64,000 nt of DNA from Saturnia japonica (taxonomy: Eukaryota; Arthropoda; Insecta; Lepidoptera; Saturniidae), in assembly GCA_033032175.1 (NCBI GenBank), contig CM065309.1, forward strand, positions 3,534,001-3,598,000. The letters run 5' to 3'. The position numbers were made by a program, and so were the translations under genes. Under the pieces are notes generated by a model. The model was not told the origin of the DNA and searched no databases. It saw only the letters and a program-made list of their open reading frames with translations. Positions 9,696 through 19,740 of the stretch are shown here, one piece after another; positions within the stretch are counted from its first letter, which is position 1, and every line of letters begins with the position of its first letter.

Positions 9696-11652
9696 ATGAC
9701 GACTACGGCTTCACATCAAGGGAATGTTGTGCCTATCGTGAGGATTGAGCGGGATCCCTCGCTCGATAATTTCGCCGTCAGGCACTGGTCAGATGACTCT
9801 GTTGGCTTAGGGCCGGTGCATGCTGCCGACAGAAAGCGTCCGCGTGCTATAGGCAAGGCTGATACGGACCGGGAGGAAACCCCTCCCAGCAAGTTTACGA
9901 CAGCCCTAGGGGCAAAGTACGTGAATTGGGCTCCTCCGCAGGGCGAGCGCACGTGATGGGTGTGGCGCCGCAGGAGTCCCCTTCCTGGGTTGACAAGCTC
10001 TGCTGAGGACGGAGTTGTGGATGAAGCCGGTGTTTCTGCGGATGAGGCTGGGGCCTTTGCCGATGTGGGGGCCTTGAGGGCATAGAGCACCTCGATCCCG
10101 ACAGGTTGCGGATCCTCGCAAAGGAAAAGGTTGACGTGATCCTTGAGGTTGCCAAGAAATCTGGCAACCTCAAGGGTACGATGGTTAAAAAACTGAAGGA
10201 GGCAGCGTGGACCCTCCAAGAGGTCACCGCCACAGCTCTCACGCGTACGGTGGTGCAGGAGACGCTTGTTCTACGGCGCGAGACGTGGAGGCTCCGTCGG
10301 GAGATTGATGAACTCAAGGCGGAGCTCTCCTCGTTACGCGGTCGGGTGGAAGTTTTGCCTGCGCCACCGACGCAAGAGCTGCCGGTAAGCCAGGGGCAGG
10401 GTCTCTGATGCAGGTGGTAATGGATGCGATGGCGGAGCACATGACGAGGATGGAGCGGTCCCTCCGGCTGTCAATGGGGGAGGTAATTACCGCCCGCATA
10501 GAGGCCTTGGATGACCGCCTCCTACCCGCCAGTGTGATCCGCCCTCCTCTAGCTGCGGACAGACAGACTGCTCCGGGTCCCGCTATGCTCAAGCCTTCAA
10601 GGGCTAAAAATTAGGGAAATAAAATAAAGTGGCTGGATCTGGCTTTGCGCCTGTGGACGAACATCCCCTGAGAATGGAGCTGGCCGAGCCTACTGCTTCG
10701 GTCTCTGCTCCTCCTCAGGTATCTACGGAGTCCAATGAAGAGGTTTGGACGACGGTGTCCCGTCGCGGCCGACGTAAAAAACGTGCAAAGGCGCCAGCGG
10801 CGTCCGCGGGATTGGCTCCTGCTAAAGGCGGGAAAACGCCGAAGGAAAAAAGAAGAGATCAAGTGTCAAGCTTCCCTCGAAGCCACGCTCGGCTGCAGTT
10901 GTGATTACACTGCAGCCTGAGGCGTTGGCGGGAGGACTGACTTACTTGGATGCCCTCACTAAGGCCGGGACCGAATTGAGGTGGCCGAATTGGGAATAGA
11001 GAAGATTTCGCTTCGGCCCACTGCATCAGGGTCACGGCTTATCGAAATCCCTGGTGCGCGGGGATCAGAGCAGGCTGAAAAGCTGGCTCAACAGCTCCGT
11101 GAGCTAATAGGAGATGTGGCCACAGTGGCCCGGCCCATTAAAAAAGCCAACGTGAGGATTATAGGCCTTGACGAGTCTTATGGTCGATGAGGTCGTGGCG
11201 GCTGCAGCAGCGAAGGCTGGCTGTGAGCAAGCTCTTATCAGAGCTGGGCCCATACGAGCCTATAGCAGGGGCATGGGAGCGGTACACTTATCGCTTCCAG
11301 CTACCGCTGCAAGAAGTTTGGTGGAGGCAGGTCGTCTCCTGGTCGGGTGGAGTGCGGCGCGTGTGCGCCTCCTGGAGGGTGGGCCCATGCGCTGTTTTAA
11401 GTGCATGGGTGTGGGCCACACGCGCCCACTCTGTCCGTCGACTGTCGACCGGGGAAGCTTATGCTTCCGGTGCGGGTTGCCCGGACACAAAGCGTTGCAG
11501 TGTGCTGAAAAGCATCACTGTGCTGTTTGTGCCGATGCTGGGAGCCCGTCTGGCCACCAAATGGGAGGACTAGCTGCAGGCCGCCGGCCACCAAGGGCAA
11601 GGCGCCGCCGATGCCAAATACCTCAGCAGAGGTTAGCGTAGACGTTGGGTAG
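9696..11652 (+). pseudogene. ORF1 (gag-like) of A5, multiply frameshifted
   Basis: Starts MTTTASHQGNVVPIVRIERD. Pieces at 9696-9956, 10106-10408, 10408-10614, 10629-10904, 10981-11190 and 11168-11641 follow the A3 protein through the coiled coil, the basic RRGRRKKR patch, the RRM-like part and the zinc knuckles CFKCMGVGH, CFRCGLPGHKALQC and HCAVCADAG. The C-terminal third is very close to A1 and A6. The breaks are small indels. Confidence 0.8.
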
Positions 11653-11876
11653 AAGGGGGGGCGCTTTTGCCTCCTTCCTCTGCCCTTGCTGGACCAAGGG
11701 GAGACGGGTCGGGGGTCCGTTTTCCCATTGCACTGGTTCAGCCGTCTGGGAGACAGTTGGGGTTGTACCAGACTGTCTCTCTTTAGCGCCGGGGCCCGAC
11801 TTGGGCCGGCTGCCGGGGCGTCGCGGCCGATTGCAACCGCATTGCCCGCGGCGTCCCGCTATGGCGGCCGATGGTA

Positions 11877-11962
11877 CACCGTGGAGTTTTAGTGAGTAGG
11901 AGTCTCACATAACCACTCGTCCCCCCGGGCGGGTGTGTACCCATGAAGGGTTTCTCCACGTT
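11877..11962 (+). promoter_or_regulatory. 3' tail with two stem-loops (A5)
   Basis: SL1 GTGAG/CTCAC at 11892-11908; SL2 ACCC-ATGAA-GGGT at 11939-11951. Confidence 0.7.
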
Positions 11963-11979
11963 AAAAAAAAAAAAAAAAA

Positions 11980-12141
11980 GGTTGAGTGGAAGTTATTGTT
12001 GAGTGGAAGTTATTGCTTGCAGTTCCTGCTCCCCGGCCACATAGGTGTGTGGAGAACACCGTGGGGTTTTAGTCAGTAAGAGTCTGACAACCCCTTTCGA
12101 GCTGCCCGGCTCGGGAGGCGGTTCCATGCAGGATTTCCCCA

Positions 12142-12190
<49 letters not shown>
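11980..12190 (+). mobile_element. 5'-truncated B-type element (3' UTR only)
   Basis: About 165 bases matching the end of B1 (23091-23234) and E, followed by poly(A) 12145-12190. It starts GGTTGAGTGGAAGTTATTG, with TTGAGTGGAAGTTATTG repeated twice in tandem. This is the usual outcome of incomplete reverse transcription. Confidence 0.85.
12056..12144 (+). promoter_or_regulatory. 3' tail (B fragment)
   Basis: SL1 is GTCAG-TAAGAGT-CTGAC at 12072-12088, a compensating variant of the A stem. SL2 reads TTCC-ATGCA-GGAT, with one lost pair relative to B1. Confidence 0.7.
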
Positions 12191-12192
<2 letters not shown>

Positions 12193-12199
12193 TTAGGTT
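12191..12199 (+). repeat. Telomeric junction before A6
   Basis: GGTTAGGTT follows the poly(A) of the B fragment; A6 then begins in mid-ORF1. Confidence 0.8.
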
Positions 12200-12200
12200 T

Positions 12201-12809
12201 ATCCGGGACTCCCGTGGCCCGGAACAGGCGGACCGGATAGCCGAAATCCTACAGACGGTGTTGGTGGGCGAGGCTACCATCGCCAGGCCGGTTAAAAGGG
12301 CGGACGTTCGCGTTATTGGGTTGGACGACTCAGTGTCGGTGGAAGAGGTTGTGGCAGCTGTGGCTGCTAAGACCGGCTGTGAGAAACCCCTAATTAGGGC
12401 TGGAGCCATACGGGCCTATGGCAGAGGCACAGGTGCAGTGCACCTCTCGCTCCCCGTCGCGGCTGCGACGGTGTTGGTTGAGGCAGGTCGCCTCCTTGTC
12501 GGGTGGAGTGCGGCTCGTGTGCGCCTCCTGGAAGGCGGGCCCATGCGCTGTTTCAGGTGCATGGGTGTGGGCCACACTCGCCCACTCTGCCCGTCGACAG
12601 TTGACCGCGGGGCCCTGTGCTTCCGATGTGGGCTGCCCGGCCACAAGGCGCTGCAGTGCGCTGAAAAGCACCACTGCGCCGTATGTGCCGATGCCGGGAG
12701 ACCGGCTGGGCATCAAATGGGAGGAGCTAGCTGCAGGCCGCCGACCACTAAGGGCAAGGCGCCGCCGATGCCAAATACCTCAGCAGAGGTTAGCGTAGAC
12801 GTTGGGTAG
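12201..12809 (+). pseudogene. ORF1 C-terminal fragment of A6, zinc knuckles intact
   Basis: One open frame (12258-12809, 183 aa) encodes the end of the RRM-like region and three undamaged knuckles: CFRCMGVGHTRPLC, CFRCGLPGHKALQC and HCAVCADAGRPAGH...C, closing SVDVG. It shows what the A-type C-terminus looks like without indels and is a useful reference for the broken copies. No start codon or promoter belongs to it, so it is a truncated remnant. Confidence 0.85.
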
Positions 12810-13034
12810 AAAGGGGGGGCGCTTTTGCCTCCTTCCTCTGCTCTAGCTGAACCAAGGGGAGACGGGTCGGGGGGCTCGTCTTCCCATTGCACTGGTTCAG
12901 CCGTCTGGGAGACAGTTGGGGTTGTACCAGACTGTCTCTCTTTAGCGCCGGGGCCCGACTTGGGCCGGCTGCCGGGGCGTCGCGGCCGATTGCAACCGCA
13001 TTGCCCGCGGCGTCCCGCTATGGCGGCCGATGGT

Positions 13035-13131
13035 ACACCGTGGAGTTTTAGTGAGTAGGAGTCTCACATAACCACTCGTCCCCCCGGGCGGGTGTGTACC
13101 CATGAAGGGTTTCTCCACGTTAAAAAAAAAA
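13035..13131 (+). promoter_or_regulatory. 3' tail with two stem-loops (A6)
   Basis: SL1 at 13051-13067 and SL2 at 13098-13110, as in A1. Confidence 0.7.
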
Positions 13132-13155
13132 AAAAAAAAATAAAAAAAAAAAAAA

Positions 13156-13173
13156 GGTTAGGTTAGGTTTAGG
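13156..13173 (+). repeat. Telomeric junction A6/A7
   Basis: GGTTAGGTTAGGTTTAGG, then six extra bases (TGCTTC, 13174-13179) before the ribozyme of A7. Confidence 0.85.
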
Positions 13174-13179
13174 TGCTTC

Positions 13180-13255
13180 GGGGTGCGTGTCAGGAACCTC
13201 CTCGTGGTGCACCCCGGGCAACGTCGACCAGTGTGGTCGGCGGCTGATACCTGAC
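13180..13255 (+). ncRNA. HDV-like self-cleaving ribozyme (A7)
   Basis: P1 GGGGTGC/GCACCCC, P2 GTCAGG/CCTGAC, P4 CGACCA/TGGTCG, joint GGCTGATA. One base shorter than A3 between P1 and P2. Confidence 0.85.
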
Positions 13256-13517
13256 AAACTCCTCCCGGTATCCCTCTGATTATCAGAGGGGACTGTGGAG
13301 GGGTATTGGCTGGAGGGCCATTAAAAGCTCCTGGGTGTGGCATGTGCGCGGCGCACCCAGTACCGGGCTGGGGCCGATGAGGGCTCAATTTGAGCCCCAA
13401 GGGCCCAGTTCCGGACAGCGGCTGGCGGGATCGGTAACTTTTATACCGGTCCCGGCAGGCGTACCGCAAACTTGACGGTTAAGGGAGTTAATATGGACGC
13501 AAAATTTAAAAAATCAT

Positions 13518-13612
13518 TACCCCAGGAGGGTACCAGCTCCTCAGGAGCTGGAGAATCCCTCCCCGAGCCTAGCTCGGGCTGCCCCGCGTCTTCTGGGGGG
13601 GCAGAATTCTGC
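13518..13612 (+). promoter_or_regulatory. Structured RNA element before ORF1 (A7)
   Basis: Inner hairpin CCAGCTCC-TCA-GGAGCTGG is perfectly paired. The peptide frame starts at the ATG 13493. With eight Gs instead of seven it would run in phase into ORF1, where the expected ATG is TTG (13639). Confidence 0.55.
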
Positions 13613-13638
13613 GTAGTTCTTTTAAAAATAACACGACT

Positions 13639-15580
13639 TTGGCACATGAACAACGGAAAACTGATTTGCCTATCGTTTCGGTGGAGAGAAATCCGTCGTT
13701 GGACAAATTCTCGGTTCGACATTGGACGGACAGTTTTGAGAAGTCGATCTCAACGACTAGTTTGGATGGTAGGAAGCGGTCGCTAGCTGACGATGGAGAC
13801 GAGGTAGCTGTGGTGGAGATCCCTCCTGCCAAAGTCTCGACAGCGGGGAGAGGGAGATCCCGTGACAAGGGTTCGACTCGTGCAACGAAAGCTGGAAAGG
13901 CCGGTGGGTCACATGACTGTGCTATTGCCACACCGATCAAGGATGAGCCGTCGGAAAGCGCCGATGTAGGAGTGCTCGAGGGAATTGAGTTGCTCGACCC
14001 TGATAGTCTGAGGGCTCTTGCGACGGAGAATGTTGATGAGATCCTTGAGGTTGCCAAAAGATCTGGCAACCTCAAGGGTACCTACATCAAATCGCTCAAA
14101 GAAGCAGCATGGACTCTGCGAGAAGTAACGGCCACCGCTCTTACGCGCACGGTGACTTCAGAGAATCTTCTCCTGCGCCGTGAGACGGGGAGGCTGCGTC
14201 GTGAAGTCGAGGAGCTGAGGGCGGAACTTGCGTCGTTACGTGTTCGGGTGGAGTGTCCCCTCCGTCACCGTCACCATTGCCACAGGTTTACCTCAGGCTT
14301 CACCGCAGGTGGATCTGGAGTTGTCCAGCGAAGTGACAGATATCCTGCCAAAGACACTGCTCAAGGTGCTAGACGGATACATGGACAGGATGGAGAGATC
14401 TCTCCGGCTGTCGTTAGGGGAGATGATATCCGCACGTCTGGACGATCGTCTTCCACCCTCCGAAGTGGTCCGCCCGCCCTGTGGTGCGGACAGAGGGTTG
14501 GCTCCTGGTCCTTCTGGATCTCAGCCTGTAGGACGAAAGGCCGCGAGGTCCAAAGCTGCAAAGCCTAAGGCTTCGATGCCCATACCTGATGTGACGACGA
14601 CAGTCCATCCACAGGAGGCCGTGCCTGCTGCTCCTGCCCAAGATCAGGCTGGAGCTGGATCGGGATGGACGACCGTAGCCAAGCGACGGAAAAAGAAGGA
14701 AAAGGCCTCATCGAATCTGAAGGCTACTGCGGGGGTGATTTCCACTAATAAGGGAATGCCTGGGCCCAAGCCCAAGACTAAGCTTCCTTCGGCACCGCGC
14801 TCGGCTGCAGTGCTCCTTGCACTGCGGCCTGAGGCTGTGGCGGAGGGGCTATCGTATAGTGAGGCTTTACTTAGAGCACGGGACCGTCTCCCTTTGTCTG
14901 ACCTGGGGATCGATAAAATATCTATTCGGTGTACTGCCTCGGGCAGCCGTATTATTGAGATACCGGGTGCCCGGGGAGTAGAGCAGGCGGATCAATTAGC
15001 CCTAAAGCTAAGTGAGATTATGGCAGATGTAGCCACAGTGGCGAGGCCCATTAAAAGAGCAGACATCCGACTCATTGGATTGGAGGATTCCGTCTCGGCG
15101 CATGAAGTCGTAGCGGCAGCGGCGGCTAAAGGCGGTTGCGAGCCAACCCTTATTAGGGCTGGTGAGATACGTCCCTACGGGAGAGGCAATGGCGCAATTC
15201 ACTTGTCACTCCCAGTCGCCGCTGCCAGGACATTGGTGCAGTTAGGTCGTCTCCTTGTTGGCTGGAGTATGGCACGCGTCCGTCTCCTGCAAGGGGGGCC
15301 TTTGAGATGTTTCAGGTGTCTGGACGTGGGCCATACCCGGCCCACATGCCCTTCGGCAGTTGATAGGGGAGGCCTTTGCTTCCGTTGTGGACAGCCTCTG
15401 GCCACAAGGCGCAAGAGTGCACAGCTGCAAAGCTGCACTGTGCCCTGTGTGCCGACGCCGGAAGGCAGGCGAAACATTTCATGGGAGGGGCGAAATGTAG
15501 GCCACCCGTCCAAAAGACGGGGGAGAGCGCCTGCAGCGCCAAGACCCCCTGAGGGGTTGAGCGTAGACGATGGGCAGTAG
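13639..15580 (+). pseudogene. ORF1 (gag-like) of A7, nearly intact
   Basis: Two long frames (13639-14568 and 14228-15580) join near 14255. Together they give the conserved LLDPDSLRALATENVDEIL and NLKGTYIKSLKEAAWTL segments, a coiled coil, the VRPP...ADR segment, a basic WTTVAKRRKKKEK patch, the RRM-like PRSAAVLLALRPEA region and the first knuckle CFRCLDVGHTRPTC. A small insertion after CFRCGQP (about 15390) throws the second and third knuckles out of frame before the reading returns to SVDDG. There is no ATG at the usual start, so initiation probably used the upstream MDAKFKKSLPQEGT frame. The AT-hook core is replaced by GRGRSR. Confidence 0.85.
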
Positions 15581-15802
15581 GTGGGGGTGTTTAACCGCCT
15601 CTTTCCTCTGTCCTTGCTGGACCAGGGGAGACGGGTCGGGGGGCCCGTCTTCCCATTGCACTGGCTCAGCCGTCTGGGAGACAGTTGGGGTTGTACCAGA
15701 CTGTCTCTCTTTAGCGCCGGGGCCCGACTGGGGCCGGCTGCCGGGGCGTCGCGGCAGATTGCAACCGCAGTGCCCGCGCGTCCCGCTATGGCGGCCGATG
15801 GT

Positions 15803-15888
15803 ACACCGTGGAGTTTTAGTGAGTAGGAGTCTCACATAACCACTCGTCCCCACGGGCGGGTGTGTACCCATGACGGGTTTCTCCACGT
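15803..15888 (+). promoter_or_regulatory. 3' tail with two stem-loops (A7)
   Basis: SL1 at 15819-15835, SL2 ACCC-ATGAC-GGGT at 15866-15878. Confidence 0.7.
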
Positions 15889-15918
15889 AAAAAAAAAAAA
15901 AAAAAAAAAAAAAAACAA

Positions 15919-15932
15919 GGTTAGGTTAGGTT
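15919..15932 (+). repeat. Telomeric junction A7/C1
   Basis: GGTTAGGTTAGGTT, in the phase expected for insertion between T and A. Confidence 0.9.
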
Positions 15933-16335
15933 GCGGGCGACCCCCCCGGAGGGTTCCCGCCTTGTCGTGGCGGGGGGGGCTTAGTAACCGTGGCTTGGTC
16001 CCCCACGGTGAAGCCAAGAGGAACCCACAGGCGGGGCTGCTAGTCAGGGCTTTGGGCATAAGAGCCCAGACGAAGCGGCCAACAGTAGGTTGCGGTGGTG
16101 TATGGGCGCCACCGCCGCTGAGGCGAGCCGCGGTGTCGTATGGGAGGCACCGCGGCTGAAGGAGACAGGCCGCGGCGGGAGAGGTGTGTCGGTGTTTCGT
16201 TGTGCCGCTCACCCTATCTTCCGCGGCCTCGACGGGGTCGCCACCGTCGCTAAAAGATGGCGGACACGGTGGGGTCGCAGGGGAAGAGGCGTGTCGGTGT
16301 TTCGTTGTGCCGCTCTCCCTGTCCTCTGCGACCGT

Positions 16336-16567
16336 GAGGAAGAAAACCTCGCTAAAAAATTGAGAGGAAGACAACCTCTTTAAAAAATCACAAGGGCGGG
16401 GTTCTGGTCCTGCGGGGCCGGAGCCTGGAGGAAGAAAACCTCGTTAAAAAATCACCGAGGAAGACAACCTCGTTAAAAAATCACCAGGCGTCGGGTTCTG
16501 GCGGACGTGTGGGCCTGAACCCGGAGGAAGAAAACCTCCTTAAAAAATCACCGAGGAATAAAACCTC
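16336..16567 (+). repeat. Array of six small hairpins in C1
   Basis: Six units of the form (G/C)GAGG-AAGAAAA-CCTC(G/C) followed by TTAAAAAAT, at about 16336, 16362, 16427, 16456, 16522 and 16552. The outer stem base differs but stays paired (CGAGG/CCTCG, GGAGG/CCTCC, AGAGG/CCTCT), while the loop AAG(A/C)AAA and the A-rich spacer are kept. C3 has the same array (34898-35132). Single units occur in the 5' UTRs of D1 and E. A protein-binding or packaging site array is a reasonable guess. Confidence 0.7.
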
Positions 16568-16714
16568 GTGAAAAAATTGAACGGAGGCTGGGGCTGCGGT
16601 CGGGATGGGCGTCCCAGTGGGGAGAGCCTCTCTTCGGGGGGGCAGCGCTTGTCGGTGGGCACAGAGGTAATGCGCAAGCGATTCCTGTGCCCCCGACGCC
16701 AAGCGCTCCGGAGG

Positions 16715-16805
16715 CGATGTTTGGGTTTTTAGTGGGTACAGTCCCACATAACCAGTCTGCTGTCCTCCGCGGCGGGCTGGTACCCATGATGGGTTTTCCC
16801 AAACT
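16715..16805 (+). promoter_or_regulatory. 3' tail with two stem-loops (C1)
   Basis: SL1 GTGGG-TACAGT-CCCAC at 16732-16747 is a further paired variant. SL2 ACCC-ATGAT-GGGT at 16782-16794. Confidence 0.75.
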
Positions 16806-17240
16806 AAAAAAAAAAAAAAAAAAAAAAAAAAAGGTTAGGTTGGGGTGGGGTGGGGTCGAGCAGGCGTGATGAGGTACTTGTATCTCTGATCTGCAGGGGG
16901 TGGGCCCACAGGCGCAATACAGCTTTTTCCTTTCGGAGAGAGCCTTAGCCTGCCACCTCAAGACCGTAGTGCGTGGTGAAGAGCCACATCCTTCTCGAGG
17001 TGACCCTGTCTCGCTGAACACTACGGATCTAGGCTGGAGAGCCGATAAACACTCCTGGTTGTGGTGTGTGAGCAGCGCACTCAGTACCGGGTTGGGGCCG
17101 ATGAGGGCTCAAGTTGAGTCCCAAGGGCCCAATTCCGGAGAGCGGCTGGCGGGACTGGTTGTCTTCATATCGGTCCTGGCAGGCGCACTGCGAACTGGAG
17201 GAGGAGGTGAAGGTCATGGAGTGTACGAATAAAATACAAC

Positions 17241-17571
17241 TACCCCAGGAGGGTACCAGCTCCTCAGGAGTTGGAGAATCCCTTTCCGGGCTTAGCCCGG
17301 GCTGCCCCACGTTTTCTGGGGGGGGCAAATTTGTACATGAACTGAATTTAGATACGAAGACTTTGGTACGAAAATGGATTACCGATCAGGAACATTCCAC
17401 GACGACTCTGGCATGCACACGGACCACTGATATAATGGAAGGAAACATGGATAGTGCAAAATTAAAAAATGAACTACCCCAGGAGGGTACCGGCTCCAAT
17501 GCAGCAGGAGAATCCCTCTCCGGGCCTAGCCCGGGCTGCCCCGCGTTTTCTGGGGGGGGGCACAATTTTGC
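17241..17571 (+). promoter_or_regulatory. Duplicated structured RNA element before ORF1 (B1)
   Basis: Two copies, 17241-17333 and 17475-17571, each with the CCCCAGGAGGGTACC start, a CCGGG/CCCGG hairpin and the G-run. They are separated by about 140 bases and differ at several positions, so the duplication is not fresh. The second has nine Gs, which puts the MDSAKLKNELPQEGT frame out of phase with ORF1. Eight, as in B2, would put it in phase. Confidence 0.6.
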
Positions 17572-17594
17572 AAGGTGAAGATTTAACGACGACT

Positions 17595-19740
17595 ATGGCT
17601 TTGAACAGGACCACCGATTCAACACCGATTGTAGTTTTAACGAGGAATGCTTCTATTGATCGTCTCTCCGTCGAATATTTTTCAGACGGGAGTGAAAATA
17701 GCGCAGACACGATGGAGACTGTGGAATCTGCTGAAGGTGGACTGTCCACTCATATGGGCAGGTTTTTCCGAAAACGGAAACCTAATCTACCAATGGAAGA
17801 ACAGGTTGATTCAGGTGAGGAACCCGATGCATCCACGAAGCCTCGTGTTTTGTCTCCAAAGCGAGGTAGAGGGCGTCCCATCACCACTGGGGAGTATGCG
17901 GGTATGGCAGCAGCAAAGGAGCGATACCTAAAACTCAAGGAGGAGGAAATCCGTCTCTCAGCCGAGGAGGAGGTGGCGGAGCTAGCCTCTCGGGCGCGGC
18001 TTGAGCGTGCAGCGAAGGGAAATGCTGCCCCTGCCCCCGTGGAGGAACTTGCCTGCCAATTGAATAAGAGGGTTCTTGGTGACGTAGAGGTTATTCTAAA
18101 AGTTGCCCAAAAATCCCATAACCTCAAGGGCACATTCCAGAAGGCCCTGAAGGATGCAGCGGCGTCTATCACGGTCGCAATCCAAGAATTTAGCACCCAG
18201 ACTACCTCGGAAGAGTTGGTGAGGGTCCAGGCTGCCTACAAAAGTTTAGAGGAGAGGTACTCCAAGCAGGCGGAAGAAGTGGCAGAGCTCCGTAAAGAGC
18301 TCGCGGACGTAAGGTCTGAGATGGCAAAGGCCCGCTCTCTGGTGCCTGTGGTGAGAGAGGTGCCCAGTCCTGCAACTGCCACATTTTCGGAGTCTGCCTC
18401 TCTTCCAGTTCCTAAAAGGTTAGCTGTGGCACGGGAGGAGTTTCACCCACTGCCGAAGCCTCGCCAAGTGGGGTCTCAAACTGACTCTTCGGCAGTGGTT
18501 ACAGTAAGGTGTTAGACCAGGCGGTGCAGAGAATGATGAACATCATGACTGCCCCCATTCTTTCCAAGATAGGCTCCAGCCAGAGAAACCACTCCGACCA
18601 CCTCTGGCTGCAGACAGAAAAGCCGAACAAATAGCGGCGAAAACTGTAGCTGCTCTGGAATCGCGGCCGTCTGAGGTCCCTGTTCCTCAAAAGTCAGCAG
18701 GGAAAAAGGGGGATAAGGTTGCAGCCAAGCCAGCAACACAAGCCCCTTCTACGAGCAGAAAAGAAACATCGGCATCTAAACCTGCGGAGGGGGAATGGGT
18801 GCTGGTTGGAAAGAACGGCCGGCCTGAGAAGACGAAGAAAAAGAAGAAAAAGTCGACTTCGAAGAAGGAGAAGCCTACCAAACTCCGGTCACCGAAAACT
18901 ACTGCAGTGTCGGTCACAGTGCAGCCGGAGGCGCAGAAAAGAGGACTCTCCTACTTGGAGGTCCTCAAGAAAATCAAGGCTGATGTAAGGATGGCTGACA
19001 TCGGTATTTCCGGTATCCGGTGGCGAAAAGCAGCAACTGGAGGCTACCTCTTGACGATACCTGGCGCTGCAAGTAGCGAAAAGGCGGATGTATTTGCGGC
19101 CAAGATAAGAGAAGCCGTCCCCACCGAAGGCGTCAAAGTCTCCAGGCCCATGAGGTGTGCTGACGTGCGCATCACGGGCTTGGACGAGTCTGTTACGGCG
19201 GAAGAAGTGGTCGCTGCGGTCGCTGAAACTGCAGGGTGTTCACCGGACCAAATTAAAACGAACGGCGTCCGTCCCGGGTTAAGGGGACTGTGGACGTCCG
19301 TGGTGTCTTGTCCGGTGGACGCGGCAAAAAGGTTGGGCGATGGCCGCCGCCTCCTTATTGGGTGGGTTTCGGCGCAATTGAAAGTCCTGCCACCCCGGCC
19401 TACAAGGTGCTTCAGGTGCCTCCAAGGTGGGCACCTAGAGGTCAAGTGCACATGTAAGGTTGACTGCAGTGAATTGTGTTTTCCGCTGTAGTCAACCGGG
19501 GCACAAAGCCGGTGGGTGTGAAGCTGCCCGCATTGTGCGGTATGTGCAGCCACTAACAAGCCCGCCGATCATCGAGTGGGCAGCAGGGCTTGCGGGAAGC
19601 CTGCGCCGCAACCCAGTAAGGGGGCCAAGAGAAGAGGCAGGAAGAGGGGCAAGGGTCCCTCTCAGCCCGTAACATTGCCGGTGGATACTCAGACGCCGGC
19701 AATGTCCCAGGAGGCAGAAATGGAATGTCTTCAATTATAA
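17595..19740 (+). pseudogene. ORF1 (gag-like) of B1, frameshifted
   Basis: Starts MALNRTTDSTPIVVLTRNAS; frames 17595-18515, 18799-19491 and 19460 onward cover it. Features in order: acidic N-terminus; AT-hook-like RGRGRPITTGEYAG near 17867; a charged helical region; NLKGTFQKALKDAAAS; a coiled coil (18190-18330); a basic lysine-rich patch; the RRM-like TTAVSVTVQPEA region; zinc knuckles CFRCLQGGHLEVKC, CFRCSQPGHKAGGC and a damaged third. Frameshifts lie near 18510, 18790 and 19490. The stop TAA (19738-19740) overlaps the ORF2 ATG. Confidence 0.85.

Larger units (their letters stand above)
9205..11979 (+). mobile_element. A5: full-length gag-only SART-type element
   Basis: Complete ribozyme to poly(A) 11963-11979. 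It is preceded by GGTTGAGTGGAAGT (9191-9204). The same short string opens the B-type fragment at 11980, so these 14 bases may be a trace of another element rather than telomere. Confidence 0.9.
12200..13155 (+). mobile_element. A6: 5'-truncated gag-only element
   Basis: Starts inside ORF1 and continues through the 3' UTR to an A-rich tail 13132-13155 with one T. It is nearly the same sequence as A1. Confidence 0.85.
13180..15918 (+). mobile_element. A7: full-length gag-only SART-type element
   Basis: Complete ribozyme to poly(A) 15889-15918 (one C inside). Best preserved full-length A copy: only two evident frameshifts in ORF1. No ORF2. Confidence 0.9.
15933..16832 (+). mobile_element. C1: non-coding telomere-associated retroelement, ~0.9 kb
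   Basis: Sits between a telomeric junction and poly(A) 16806-16832, and ends in the shared two-hairpin tail. C1, C2 and C3 begin at nearly the same point (CCCCC then GGAGGGTTCCCGCC), so this looks like a full-length short family rather than random truncations. No reading frame shows a known domain; a 97-codon frame (16090-16383) lies in a region repeated inside the element and is not convincing. The 5' part pairs in an HDV-like order: GGGTTCC/GGAACCC as P2, CCGCC-TTGTCGT-GGCGG as P3, ACCGTGG/CCACGGT as P4. The P1 strand is uncertain. Confidence 0.75.

Noticed and set aside
3621..13255. TRAS-type element as the identity of A
   Set aside because: TRAS elements insert on the other strand, with poly(A) facing CCTAA; here poly(A) always runs into GGTTAGG, the SART arrangement.
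16090..16383. 97-codon frame in C1, repeated in C3 (34649-34942)
   Set aside because: It lies over an internal duplication and runs into the hairpin array; C2 does not keep the frame. No recognisable motif.
16336..16567. CRISPR-like repeat array
   Set aside because: Units are short hairpins with no unique spacers, in a eukaryotic retroelement.
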